Below, in pieces: positions 45,629 to 54,987 of a DNA stretch of 64,000 bases (the stretch's first letter is position 1; every line of letters begins with the position of its first letter). Origin of the DNA: Legionella tucsonensis (lineage in GTDB: Bacteria > Pseudomonadota > Gammaproteobacteria > Legionellales > Legionellaceae). Both the position numbers and the translations under genes were made by a program. The DNA lies in the NCBI RefSeq assembly GCF_001468035.1, contig NZ_LNZA01000001.1:2210231-2274230 (forward strand), given 5' to 3'. A model generated the notes under the pieces. It had not been told where the DNA came from and ran no database searches. It saw nothing but the letters and a program-made list of their open reading frames with translations.

Positions 45629-46497
45629 AAAAGAAACTTGATTATGCACGCTTTACTCAATTGGCAATTATGTTTATCGTCGCCATGTTAATTTATTTAT
45701 TTACAACGATACCTCATAAATGGTGGGTTTTACTCACGGTTCTGGTGATCAGCGCAGGAATTGAACCAGGGCTTATTATCAGACGAGCTATTCATCGTAT
45801 CGGTGGAACTTTTTCCGCTTTGTTGATTTTGATTCCTTTAATTTATTTAATGCAGTTAAATTATCGACTAATCCCTGTGGTATTTATCATCGGTATCATT
45901 GGATTATCTGTTTCAGCATTAAATACACGCCGCTACGATATTAGTGTTTTTTTCATTACTGTTGTAGTTTTTTTACTATTAGCACAAACTACTGATGTGA
46001 ATTCACCCGCAGGTCCATTTGAAATGGTGCTAAATCGGGGTATCTGTACCTTGATTGGTATTTTTATTGTCCTGGTAGGTGATTATTTTTTATTTCAAGC
46101 CTATCGTTATTCACAAAAGCTCTATTTATTTCACCAGATGATGGTTTATAATTTTTTTAACAAAATCGTTAAAGAAATAATTAAGTGTCGGACAGAAAAA
46201 ATTAATACCTTTATTTTTGTCGAAAAACTACGAAGTCAAGTGATCAAGAATTGCGCCCCCATTGCAATTAGTTCTGAAAATTTAAAACTGGAAGTTAAAA
46301 TCAGCTCTGAAACAAAAAAACGAGTTGATATTTTTCAGGAAACAATCTGGGATATACGCAGACTCATATTTGCATTATGCATTTCTGAATTTGTTTTACA
46401 TTCCACAACAGCAACTGAGAAACACCTGCAACAATTTAAAATACTTATGACAAAAGCAAGGAACAATTTTATTTATACTAAAGATATTTTAGAGTAG
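45607..46497 (+). CDS. FUSC-family membrane protein, second half
   Basis: The 296-residue protein has six helices in ~17-165. The characteristic segment WWVLLTVLVISAGIEPGLIIRRAIHRIGGTFSA matches the conserved FUSC motif (…RxxxRxxGTxxG). A cytosolic helical domain follows. GGA precedes the ATG inside the previous gene. As a pair with the preceding gene it likely makes a heteromeric exporter. Confidence 0.8.
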   Translation: MLSAAQLKKKLDYARFTQLAIMFIVAMLIYLFTTIPHKWWVLLTVLVISAGIEPGLIIRRAIHRIGGTFSALLILIPLIYLMQLNYRLIPVVFIIGIIGLSVSALNTRRYDISVFFITVVVFLLLAQTTDVNSPAGPFEMVLNRGICTLIGIFIVLVGDYFLFQAYRYSQKLYLFHQMMVYNFFNKIVKEIIKCRTEKINTFIFVEKLRSQVIKNCAPIAISSENLKLEVKISSETKKRVDIFQETIWDIRRLIFALCISEFVLHSTTATEKHLQQFKILMTKARNNFIYTKDILE

Positions 46498-46499
46498 GC

Positions 46500-46536
46500 A
46501 AAGTATTCGATAACTTAATGAGTTACCGAATACTTT
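46500..46536 (+). terminator. Terminator of the efflux operon
   Basis: AAAGTATTCGATAACT (46500-46515) pairs with AGTTACCGAATACTTT (46521-46536) with one mismatch and a 5-base loop, followed by AAATCTCTTTTTATTTT. Confidence 0.75.
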
Positions 46537-46575
46537 AAATCTCTTTTTATTTTCCCTCAAAGACAAGATTTAGCA

Positions 46576-47100
46576 TCACAGTGCCAATTGACTTGAGGTA
46601 GGCTCAGGCATGAGTCGTTTCTGTTCTTCAATAACCCTATTTAAAATTCTTAATTCAGAAACTGCGGCTGTTTTCTTTTGCTCTAAAGCCGCAATAGTAT
46701 TAGTCAAGTCGATAATTAGTTGGGATACGTCCGATATTTTTGTCATTATAGATTGAGACTCGGCGGCATACGCAACCATTGGGGAAGTGCCTACTGCTTG
46801 TCTTCCAATATATCGATCGATTGGATTGGAATCAGCAAGCACACTCTGAAGACTTGATTGATATTCTGCTTCACGAGCTTCAACATCTTCATAATTTTGT
46901 TGATGAGTCTGTTTCAACATTTGCAGCTGGGTCAAGCGCCTATTCGCATTAATTAAATCTAACTGACACTTGTCAATTCGGCTTTCCAACGACTCAAAAT
47001 GCGGTCCGTAAGAGTGGTTAATTTCGATTAATTTATCCAGGCTTAGTTGACTAAAGTATCGATGCAGCTCAGCAGGATTTTTATGCGGAAATTTTGACAT
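46576..47100 (-). CDS. Small coiled-coil protein of unknown function
   Basis: The 174-residue soluble protein has two coiled-coil stretches (~33-85 and ~115-160), including ESLESRIDKCQLDLINANRRLTQLQ, joined by a short polar loop. An AGAGAAAT site precedes the ATG. No family recognised; possibly a structural, chaperone-like or effector protein. Confidence 0.55.
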   Translation of the reverse strand: MSKFPHKNPAELHRYFSQLSLDKLIEINHSYGPHFESLESRIDKCQLDLINANRRLTQLQMLKQTHQQNYEDVEAREAEYQSSLQSVLADSNPIDRYIGRQAVGTSPMVAYAAESQSIMTKISDVSQLIIDLTNTIAALEQKKTAAVSELRILNRVIEEQKRLMPEPTSSQLAL

Positions 47101-47263
47101 AATTTATTTCTCTATAGATGTAAAAAAATTAAAATCATATCACTTCCTATCCATGTAAGAAACTATTTTGTCATTGTGATTATTTATAAATCTTACTTTA
47201 TAGCATGTCGTTGCGCTATTTAGAGTGCCTTTATTTTATCAAAAAATTTAATGCACATTGTGT

Positions 47264-47908
47264 CTACCCATCAAACCTCACTAAAGAATTGCGCTCATCA
47301 CTAGAAAAAGCATGAAGAAGATTAATTTTTATGAGCTCGGCTAAAGTCTTAGTCTCCATTTTTCGCATCACATTTGCGCGGTGGACCTCTACCGTAGATA
47401 TAGATATATCAAGTTCATGGGCTATTTGTTTGTTTAATTTTCCTTCAATGACTAAATCCATAACCTGTCGTTCACGGTTGGTCAGCCGATCCAGATGCTC
47501 ATAGAAATAAGATTGAGAATGGGTGGAATTAGTGTGCATCTTTTTAAGGCATTTTTGAGTAATTTCCAGCAAATGCTGATGATTTACCGGCTTAAGAATG
47601 AAATCAGCAGCACCTGCTTTCATAGCGCGCACAGCCATTGCAATATCGCCATACCCGGTGATCATGATCACTGACACTTGATTTCTTAAAGGATTAATAT
47701 ATTCCAGTAACTCAAGCCCGCTCATGATCGGCATACGCACATCGATAATTAAACATCCTTTTTGTGTGACATCATAATTGTCAAGAAAAGTTTTAGCATT
47801 TTCATATGTTTTTACTGGGATATTCACTGATTCAAATAACCAACGAAATGACTGGCAAATTTCAGGATCATCATCCACCACAAAAACAGTTGCATTAGCA
47901 AAACCCAT
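47264..47908 (-). CDS. FixJ/NarL-type response regulator
   Basis: The 214-residue protein has an N-terminal receiver domain with VVDDDPEIC, phosphoacceptor Asp56 in LIIDVRMP, and ILKP with the conserved Lys near 106. A LuxR-type helix-turn-helix (LTNRERQVMDLVIEGKLNKQIAHELDISISTVEVHRANVM) lies at ~141-195. This order and the FixJ-like receiver are typical of regulators such as FixJ/TodT. No kinase is adjacent. AAGGGAATTGAT precedes the ATG. Confidence 0.9.
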   Translation of the reverse strand: MGFANATVFVVDDDPEICQSFRWLFESVNIPVKTYENAKTFLDNYDVTQKGCLIIDVRMPIMSGLELLEYINPLRNQVSVIMITGYGDIAMAVRAMKAGAADFILKPVNHQHLLEITQKCLKKMHTNSTHSQSYFYEHLDRLTNRERQVMDLVIEGKLNKQIAHELDISISTVEVHRANVMRKMETKTLAELIKINLLHAFSSDERNSLVRFDG

Positions 47909-48172
47909 ATCAATTCCCTTGGTTAAATAATACTAAAATAATCAGACAGCATCATCTTGCTATCCCCTATATACGCGGTTAATTTTTCTTAATGAAAAAA
48001 TCTTTAACAGCTTTTCTATCCATTTTCCTGAGTTTTTAGTTTATTAGGGTTTACCAGCACACTCCAAGGTAAAAACCAACTAGCCATATTCCGATAAAAT
48101 TTTGAATAATATCAAAACGCTTAATCTAGCATAAAGAAAGTCTATATCCAATTTTATCAGGAGATTTTATTC

Positions 48173-48919
48173 ATGGATAGAAAAATAGCAGTTGTTACTG
48201 GAGGTACAGGAGGAATAGGTACCGCAATTTGCCGTCGTCTCGCAGCGAATTATAAAGTTGTTGCATGTTACTTTAAAAATGGTAAACATGATGAAGTATT
48301 GCAATGGCAAACCACACAAAAAAAAGCAGGTTATGATATTGAAATTCTTTTTGCTAATCTCATCAGTTTTCCTGATTGTGAAACACTCACTGATTCAATT
48401 ATTGAACGCTTTGGCTGTATTGACATCCTGATAAATAACGCGGGAGCTACATGCGATGTCAGCTTAAAAAAAATGGAGCCTCACCATTGGCAACAAATAA
48501 TTGATGCAAATTTAACAAGCACATTCAATATTACACGTAACATTCTACCCTTCATGATTGAGAAAAATTACGGGCGTATAGTTTGTATTTCATCAATAAA
48601 TGGTCGAAAAGGACAACTAGGGCAGTGCAATTATGCGGCAACAAAATCTGCTTTATTTGGATTCTCAAAAAGCTTGGCTCTGGAGGTTGCAAATAAAGGC
48701 ATCACTGTAAATACCATTTCCCCTGGTTATATTGAAACATCCATGGTAACTACTTTGAAAAAAGACATCCTTGATAAGATCACAAGCAGTATTCCTGTAG
48801 GACGTCTAGGAAAACCCGAAGAAGTTGCCAATGTAGTTTCATTCTTAGTGAGTGAAGAAGCGGGATTTATTACGGGTTCTAATATAGATATCAATGGTGG
48901 TCAATATATGAGTGCTTAA
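48173..48919 (+). CDS. phaB: Acetoacetyl-CoA reductase (PhaB-like SDR)
   Basis: The 248-residue short-chain dehydrogenase has the nucleotide loop TGGTGGIG, NNAG, the catalytic Ser in CISSINGRKGQLGQCNYAATKS with the Y-x-x-x-K, and ISPGYIETSM. The segment INGRKGQLGQCNY is typical of PhaB, which reduces acetoacetyl-CoA to 3-hydroxybutyryl-CoA with NADPH for polyhydroxybutyrate storage. AGGAG lies ~10 bases before the ATG. No other pha gene is adjacent; a FabG-like role is the alternative. Confidence 0.85.
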   Translation: MDRKIAVVTGGTGGIGTAICRRLAANYKVVACYFKNGKHDEVLQWQTTQKKAGYDIEILFANLISFPDCETLTDSIIERFGCIDILINNAGATCDVSLKKMEPHHWQQIIDANLTSTFNITRNILPFMIEKNYGRIVCISSINGRKGQLGQCNYAATKSALFGFSKSLALEVANKGITVNTISPGYIETSMVTTLKKDILDKITSSIPVGRLGKPEEVANVVSFLVSEEAGFITGSNIDINGGQYMSA

Positions 48920-48937
48920 TTGAGTTCTGCATTCGAC

Positions 48938-48980
48938 CATAGCCAAATTGTATTTATGTAAATAATATTATTTGGCTATG
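48938..48980 (+). terminator. Terminator-like hairpin after phaB
   Basis: CATAGCCAAAT (48938-48948) and ATTTGGCTATG (48970-48980) form a perfect 11-bp stem with a 21-base AT-rich loop. The T-tract after it is poor (TTGAATAG). Confidence 0.5.
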
Positions 48981-49203
48981 TTGAATAGAAAAACACACTA
49001 ACTATCACATCAGTCCAAAAAAAATTTAGGTTAAAAAAAGTTTCCAATAATCCACACTTCACTCATTTCTCAAATCTCAAGATAAAAATAGTGCCTTTTT
49101 CTTTCTTTGTGTAATAAGATGGAAATAAGTAAGCATTTTTTACTCAAATACATGCAACTGAGAATCAACAAAACATTTATTGATTTTTTTGTGGAGATGA
49201 GTC

Positions 49204-50385
49204 ATGCCAAAACTTCATCCTAATATTGAGCTTGTAGAGGTAATAAAAGATACGCTTCCAGAGAAAATTGCATCTTCTTTATCAAAGGGAATCACGGAAA
49301 AAAGAATATTATGCGATCAATTTGGCGCTTATTATCTGATTAAAAAACCGGACCCTCTCACAATAGAAGATGTATTTAAAGGATATCTTTCTAATGAGGA
49401 GCTGAAAAAACCTTCATTTGATACCATGGTGCATATTTTCTCAATCAAACTTGAAAGTGCTTTTCTTGAGGTTTTAATTCCGCGTATGGTAAAAAAAATG
49501 TTTGAGGGTATTATAGTTGTCCCTGAAAACTATCTTCATGTTGATAAAGATAAATCAATCGGCGTCATTTCCAAATTCATAAACAGTTTTTCCGAATTTT
49601 TAGCAAAAAAAGAAGCAGTCAAAGCAGAACCTTTATTCGAACGAAAATATTTACCCAAACGTGCTCATTTATCACTCACATCAGAAGAAGCAAGAATTCT
49701 CGGCCAATTATATGCCGTCGCTTTAGTTTTTAATTTATGGGACCTATTAAATTCCAAGTTACTCAACTCCGGTTATTGCGTGGGTAGTGATGCAGTAAAA
49801 CGAGCTGCTATTGTTGATTTTGGTTGTGCAGGTATTCTGAGTTACAAAGGACGGCATGCAGATACTCTAGCATTGGATGACCCTGACTTTTCCCCGGCTA
49901 AAAAAATAAATTACTCGTTTTTTGGACAAAACTATCGTGATCATTACCGCCATGGTTTTGCTCTCCCCTTTGATAGATTGGTTGCGCCCCTTCTTCCTCA
50001 TACAGTAATTTCTGATTTATTTAACATGTCCGACAAAGATCCGATTAGCCGTTCCATGCTCGAAGGATTTTGTGAAGCAATTACTGTAGCTGAAAAAAAT
50101 ATGACTCAAAATCCTCTTTTATTGGAGGAAGAATTAATAGAATCGTATAAAGCAATCACATTAGATTCTTCATTAAAAGCTGATGAATTGAAATCCCATT
50201 TAAATACCGATTTTTATGGCAAGTCAGGAAAAAACTCGCACTCCCTGGTGACTCTTCTTCAACAACGTCTTGTCAGTGCCAAAATGCTTATCTACCAATT
50301 TAAAGCAGGAATACCAGCAACTGTGGTCCAAGAGAAAATAAGAGACTTCTATTACTATTCTCAGTGTTGGGGGAACACAAAATAA
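49204..50385 (+). CDS. Kinase-like-fold protein, candidate effector
   Basis: The 393-residue protein is not clearly in a known family. The middle has LGQLYAVALVFNLWDLLNSKLLNSGY (~167-191) followed by AAIVDFGCAG with Asp205 of a D-F-G motif. This resembles the catalytic loop and metal loop of protein- or phosphoinositide-kinase-like folds in several Legionella effectors. YYLIKKP (~43-49) could be the beta-3 Lys and the helix SIKLESAFLEVL the partner Glu. The catalytic-loop Asp is ambiguous (Asp180). GGAG lies 7 bases before the ATG. It may be an active kinase or a pseudokinase. Confidence 0.45.
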   Translation: MPKLHPNIELVEVIKDTLPEKIASSLSKGITEKRILCDQFGAYYLIKKPDPLTIEDVFKGYLSNEELKKPSFDTMVHIFSIKLESAFLEVLIPRMVKKMFEGIIVVPENYLHVDKDKSIGVISKFINSFSEFLAKKEAVKAEPLFERKYLPKRAHLSLTSEEARILGQLYAVALVFNLWDLLNSKLLNSGYCVGSDAVKRAAIVDFGCAGILSYKGRHADTLALDDPDFSPAKKINYSFFGQNYRDHYRHGFALPFDRLVAPLLPHTVISDLFNMSDKDPISRSMLEGFCEAITVAEKNMTQNPLLLEEELIESYKAITLDSSLKADELKSHLNTDFYGKSGKNSHSLVTLLQQRLVSAKMLIYQFKAGIPATVVQEKIRDFYYYSQCWGNTK

Positions 50386-50526
50386 GAAAAAAATATCAGT
50401 GTGATCTTTATATGATATAATTTACTTTGATTTAGCCTATTTTCGAGTAAATAATCAATTCCCTAGATTTATAGAGCTAAATTGTTTCAAAATGAGAAAT
50501 AGCAGGAACAACCCTTTCATTAGATT

Positions 50527-51105
50527 ATGCGATATAAAATTACTGAACAATTTGCAAGAAGTGAGGAAAAAGTCATTGCTGAGTTTAACGAATTAAATGA
50601 CGCGCGCATCTTTCTGACGAAAAAATCAGCAAATGCAGATTTGGAAAAACAAAAAATTATTTTCAGACTCTATGATGATTTTGATTTATTACATGAAATA
50701 AATAGGGAACATATCTCTGTTGCCTATGCGAAATATGCAGAAGGCAATGGAGATCCTAATCTTATCCAACTTTCCTTCCACGTGATGATTAAGATCCAAA
50801 AGGCTTTAGAAAAAAGAGGAATTGCAAACTTTAATGATAAGAATGATGCGAATTTATTTATAATTAGCAAATGCAAATCAGATGAATCCATACAGGATAA
50901 TGATCTCTTTTTCTTATATAAAGGACAAAATTTAATTGATACCTTAACTAGAATTATCAACACCCATAGGGAAAAAGAAGCAGCACGCATTAGCAGGAAT
51001 GAAAAAGGAGCAAAGTTTCATCCGACACCAATGCCAAGGCGTCCAGTCCCCCCTGGACTTCTAAATGATTGCTGGGTTGAAGAAGATAATGATGATGATC
51101 AGTAA
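50527..51105 (+). CDS. Unknown 192-residue protein with Pro-rich, acidic tail
   Basis: No family recognised. The first ~155 residues are mixed alpha-beta and highly charged; the tail has PTPMPRRPVPPG, which could bind SH3-like domains, then a strongly acidic end (EEDNDDDQ). No clear ribosome site. An effector is possible given the eukaryotic-like tail and the neighbourhood. Confidence 0.5.
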   Translation: MRYKITEQFARSEEKVIAEFNELNDARIFLTKKSANADLEKQKIIFRLYDDFDLLHEINREHISVAYAKYAEGNGDPNLIQLSFHVMIKIQKALEKRGIANFNDKNDANLFIISKCKSDESIQDNDLFFLYKGQNLIDTLTRIINTHREKEAARISRNEKGAKFHPTPMPRRPVPPGLLNDCWVEEDNDDDQ

Positions 51106-51156
51106 AGGTCCCAAGTAAAACAGTGAATACCACCCTAAATTAAGAAACAATCTTCC

Positions 51157-51477
51157 TCAAATTCGAAAGACCGTCCTTGAGCAAATTGCATCATCGCAGA
51201 ATTCAGTTACAAAACAATTCAACATTTCTTTAATTTCGGATTGAATTTCTTCTTTGGCCTCGGAGTTTATATTTTTAATAAATTGTTCTGGATGATTTAA
51301 AAGAGTATTTAAAGTCGCTATTTCTGCAGGAAAGGAATTATAGAAATGTCCATCAATAACAAGATTAATCGCATTAATTAAATTAGGATCTTTTTGTTTT
51401 CTTAGACGATTTAGTATCATTTGAACATGAGCTTTAAATGTATTGACTTCTTTAAAAAATTTATAATGTTCGCGCAT
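51157..51477 (-). CDS. Unknown 106-residue helical protein
   Basis: No family recognised. It is helical with three cysteines near the C-terminus (NCFVTEFCDDAICS). No signal peptide or membrane segment. It lies convergent with the preceding gene and divergent from the next. No strong ribosome site, so reality is moderately supported. Confidence 0.45.
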   Translation of the reverse strand: MREHYKFFKEVNTFKAHVQMILNRLRKQKDPNLINAINLVIDGHFYNSFPAEIATLNTLLNHPEQFIKNINSEAKEEIQSEIKEMLNCFVTEFCDDAICSRTVFRI

Positions 51478-51559
51478 AATATTTAGTTAATTAAATTCTT
51501 GCCACAAATAACAAAAAATTGCAGTATTGTATAATAATATCTAATTTTATTCTATTTTC

Positions 51560-52468
51560 ATGCAAAGCAAATTCATGTTTTTCCCTTTTTCTCATTATGA
51601 GTTTTCATCAATAGATGGCTTTGCTTATGTTTTTCGCAAACTCGTATTATCCTCCTATGCGAAACGCCATAAAAGTGTGGCAGATGCTCGACTTTATTTG
51701 GCTCTATCCGGAATAGATTTGGAATCTACAGTCAAAATCCTTTTGGTAATGGAGCAAAATGGATTACTCAATACGTCTATAACTAACTCCATTTTTTCAC
51801 CGGTTGGATGTGGTGATATTGCAAATACGTTTTGTAAAATGATAACGGGGGACGAAATGATTTCTTCCGAGCAAGAAACTTCCTCCCTTGTACATCTTAG
51901 TGAAGAACTAGAAAGAGACCTCCCCAAAATTATTCGTATTGACATACCGGGACATTCCTATGTCATGCTTGCTTGTGAAAAAACATCTCAGGGGGTTTTA
52001 GGATACATTTATCAATCGAATGTAGCATATGGCATGGAAGATAACTCTTTTTCTCTTGCAGCATGGTTGATGGATACAAAATCATCTAAAACAAATCTTT
52101 CAATACATTTGCAAAAACTGGCTCTATTGATAAATCCTACCGTTTCTAATTTAGAGAAAGCAAATATCTATCTTAAATTATATTCCGCCAAACCCATAGT
52201 TGAAGTGAAAATCCCTGCAAATATGCAAGAAATTATTTCATATATTAATGAGAATATTTTTTTCAAATATAAAATCAAAACAATTTGTGCTAAAGACATG
52301 CTACTTATTTCAGAACGAATAAAGAACATGACCATTCAAAATCCCGTAGAACTGCTACAACCTCTAGATACATATATTGCTAAGATGAAAGAAGAATTGG
52401 GAGAGTTTATTGAATTAGAGTGTCAACTACCAGCCGCAAAACCCACTCAACATTCCTATCTGCTATGA
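51560..52468 (+). CDS. Unknown 302-residue protein, papain-like features
   Basis: No family firmly recognised. SPVGCGDIANTFC (~76-88) could hold a catalytic Cys. IRIDIPGHSYVMLACEK holds a candidate His, followed by YIYQSNVAYGMEDNSFSLAAWL with a possible Asn. This Cys…His…Asn order with the Q-S-N segment resembles papain/transglutaminase-like effectors, and the His-to-WL pattern is shared with the protein at 35759-36454. The C-terminal ~130 residues are helical. No clear ribosome site. Confidence 0.45.
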   Translation: MQSKFMFFPFSHYEFSSIDGFAYVFRKLVLSSYAKRHKSVADARLYLALSGIDLESTVKILLVMEQNGLLNTSITNSIFSPVGCGDIANTFCKMITGDEMISSEQETSSLVHLSEELERDLPKIIRIDIPGHSYVMLACEKTSQGVLGYIYQSNVAYGMEDNSFSLAAWLMDTKSSKTNLSIHLQKLALLINPTVSNLEKANIYLKLYSAKPIVEVKIPANMQEIISYINENIFFKYKIKTICAKDMLLISERIKNMTIQNPVELLQPLDTYIAKMKEELGEFIELECQLPAAKPTQHSYLL

Positions 52469-52623
52469 GTTGAGTTCTTTTTTACATTATTGGCTGATTA
52501 TGTTACAATATATGCAGCAATAAACTGGAATTAACAGTGCTTTCCTTAGCGTCTTCACAGAGTTATCAATGGATAACCAGTCTCATTTCACGAGTCATTA
52601 TAACCGCAGGGTGATGAATAAGT

Positions 52624-53364
52624 ATGATTGATTTCCTCGTGACATTAGAAAATGAATTAGTGCAAGCATCTTCACTGAATGATTGTGATTATGCCTTGAG
52701 TTGTTATTTAAACAAAAAAGGTATTACAACATTTTCATTCACGTATTATGCCTATCATCCAAATTCAGCCAATCGCTTAAAATATGATATGTGTTCTACT
52801 CATTTCAAATCCTGGCATCAACATTACCTTGCTGAACAATACCATAACATCGACAGTACACTAAACTTTGTTTATAACAATCATCTGCCGATTTATTGGA
52901 ATTTAAAACAGCAATTGGCACAAGCAACCAGTGAGTCAGAGCGTAAAATGCGCAAAGACTCAATAGCCTTTGGCGCGGAATCAGGTCTATCAATTCCTAT
53001 TCACGGTCCGCATAATAATTTTGCAATTTTGTTATTAGTACAAATGCAAAATCAACAATGTAATTTACAAGATAGTTATGCACAATATGAATTTTTTGTT
53101 GCAGCACATCACTATTATCACTACATCCAGACCCATCTTTTAGATCAGGTCAGTGAAAAGGAAGCATTTCATCTAACCCAACGTGAAATTCAATGCTTAT
53201 TGTTGATTGCAGAACAGTACTCAGTCAGAGAAATGTCACAACGACTCGAAATCAGCGAGCGAACCATCAATTTTCATATTCAAAAAATCAATAAAAAATT
53301 AGGCGCCAAAAATAAATACCAATCTTTAGCTAAGGCATTAGAGCATCAATTATTAACCTTATGA
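52624..53364 (+). CDS. LuxR-type regulator with autoinducer-binding domain
   Basis: The 246-residue protein has an N-terminal domain (~5-165) with the autoinducer-binding layout: YYAYHP, W-x-x-x-Y (WHQHYL), a YHNIDSTLNF/IYWN block and FGAESGLSIPIHGP, matching F/Y-G-…-G-x-x-x-P/I-H-G. The C-terminal GerE-type helix-turn-helix (LTQREIQCLLLIAEQYSVREMSQRLEISERTINFHIQKINKKLG) lies at ~178-225. No luxI-type synthase is in the window, so it may be a LuxR solo. A CTG-N10-CAG box lies just after its stop and before the chitinase gene. Confidence 0.85.
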   Translation: MIDFLVTLENELVQASSLNDCDYALSCYLNKKGITTFSFTYYAYHPNSANRLKYDMCSTHFKSWHQHYLAEQYHNIDSTLNFVYNNHLPIYWNLKQQLAQATSESERKMRKDSIAFGAESGLSIPIHGPHNNFAILLLVQMQNQQCNLQDSYAQYEFFVAAHHYYHYIQTHLLDQVSEKEAFHLTQREIQCLLLIAEQYSVREMSQRLEISERTINFHIQKINKKLGAKNKYQSLAKALEHQLLTL

Positions 53365-53367
53365 CCC

Positions 53368-53383
53368 CTGTCATAAATGACAG
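53368..53383. promoter_or_regulatory. lux-box-like operator before the chitinase gene
   Basis: CTGTCATAAATGACAG is a perfect palindrome of the CTG-N10-CAG form bound by LuxR/TraR-type regulators. Its centre (53375.5) is ~43 bases before a start point predicted from TAAAAT at 53408-53413, the class II activation position. It lies between the LuxR-type gene (stop at 53364) and the chitinase start at 53442. Confidence 0.65.
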
Positions 53384-53441
53384 TGGTTACTCACCAATTA
53401 CAAGCATTAAAATTTAACCACTTGTCCATTGGAGAATCATA

Positions 53442-54959
53442 ATGACTTTTTTGAAAAAAATTATGCGCTTAACCATGCTTGCTGCGTCTCTTATTTCTGC
53501 AGGAGCCAATGCAACGTTAACTCTATATACCACTAATTGGTCTATGTATGGTCAAAATCCTTATGAATATGATGGCGCTTATAAAAATGGTCGACCTTAT
53601 GGACAATTAGCCTATGCTTCCAATCCAGAAATGGTTGCTCAATTCAATAAGGCTGATGTCGTTGCCTGGAGCTTTTTACAAGTATGGAATAGTAAAGATC
53701 CCAATCAGGCACTATACCCAATCCCTTCCAGTTGGGATGGTTTAATGCATTTTGCCGATCTCTGGGGCGAGTTACCTTTAGAGGGCTCCTGGATATCACC
53801 TTTACCTCCAGAAACTCAAGATTTCCTGGATTTTTGCGCTGCAAATCAAGGCGCATGTACTTCCGTACAAATGAACGGCAACACAGGTCAAAAGGAATTA
53901 TTTAATTACACAGATCAAAAAGGAGTAGGACAACTCAATAGTTTTGGTGCTTTTATTCATTCCAAGAAATATACCGCAAAGCGTATCATTGCCATTGGCG
54001 GAGCGAATACTGTAGATAATAAAGGAATCAGTACAGCCACATTTGCGGCAATCTTTGCCAATCAAGACAAATTCCTAAATCAATTTAAATCCTGGATGAA
54101 TCACTTTAAAAATCTAAAGGGAATTGATTACGATTTTGAACCACCTATTGATCTGCAAACGGGCGGCCAATTACCGCCCGATGCAAACACTTTAGCAGAC
54201 TACAAACATCTTTTTGACCTAGTTAAAGCCAGTCGAAAAACTTTGGGTAAAGATGCGTATATTTCTGTAACCATTACCGTGAATAAAAACTATTTAGAAA
54301 AAATCAACCAATCAGTCGATGGCGGCTGGTTTAAACAAATTGCAAATTATGCAGACAGCATCAATTTAATGACCTATGATTTACATGGTCCCTGGTCACA
54401 AAACAGTGATCCCTATACTGCAGTTCACGCTTATTTAAAACAACCTGATACCTTCCATAAAGGTGAGTTTGCGATAAACTATGCAACCGACTCCATTACA
54501 GAGCAGGTTCTTGCATACGGAATGCCTAAAGAAAAATTACAAGTAGGTTTAGCTGCCTATGGACGAGGTTTTTCTGGAGTAGAGTCTGGTGAAAACTCCA
54601 CTCTTCCAGGCTTTGAACAACCTTGGTCTGGTGCCAGCCATTTTGCTCCTGAATATTCAATACAGGATGGTCTTTTACCTTATAAGGCCGTAAATAAATT
54701 GGTAAATCAATTCCATTATAAGATTTACCATGTAAATGCCTTGGATGAAAATGATAATTCGTTCATTACCGGTTCTTATCTCTACAATTCAACAGCGAAA
54801 CAATTTGTTGGTTACCAATCTCCCGAAGTAGTTAAAGCAATATGTAGATTTATCAAGGATAAACAACTTAAAGGCGCCATTATGTGGAGTGCGGATACAG
54901 ATTTACCAGTTTCCAATCCAAATAGTCTCGTTGTTGCTTATAAAAGTCTCTGCAACTAA
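53442..54959 (+). CDS. Secreted GH18 chitinase
   Basis: The 505-residue protein has a signal peptide (…LTMLAASLISAGANA) and a GH18 barrel. The catalytic strand is KGIDYDFEPP, with Glu as proton donor in the D-x-x-D-x-D-x-E-like motif. Other barrel strands include IIAIGGAN, ISVTITVNK, SINLMTYDLHGPW, VGLAAYGRGFS and GAIMWSADTDLP. It hydrolyses chitin or related GlcNAc polymers after type II secretion. TTGGAGAATCATA precedes the ATG. Probably controlled by the adjacent LuxR-type regulator through the upstream palindrome. Confidence 0.9.
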   Translation: MTFLKKIMRLTMLAASLISAGANATLTLYTTNWSMYGQNPYEYDGAYKNGRPYGQLAYASNPEMVAQFNKADVVAWSFLQVWNSKDPNQALYPIPSSWDGLMHFADLWGELPLEGSWISPLPPETQDFLDFCAANQGACTSVQMNGNTGQKELFNYTDQKGVGQLNSFGAFIHSKKYTAKRIIAIGGANTVDNKGISTATFAAIFANQDKFLNQFKSWMNHFKNLKGIDYDFEPPIDLQTGGQLPPDANTLADYKHLFDLVKASRKTLGKDAYISVTITVNKNYLEKINQSVDGGWFKQIANYADSINLMTYDLHGPWSQNSDPYTAVHAYLKQPDTFHKGEFAINYATDSITEQVLAYGMPKEKLQVGLAAYGRGFSGVESGENSTLPGFEQPWSGASHFAPEYSIQDGLLPYKAVNKLVNQFHYKIYHVNALDENDNSFITGSYLYNSTAKQFVGYQSPEVVKAICRFIKDKQLKGAIMWSADTDLPVSNPNSLVVAYKSLCN

Positions 54960-54987
54960 CCTCAATTCGATATAAGAATCAAGCCTT

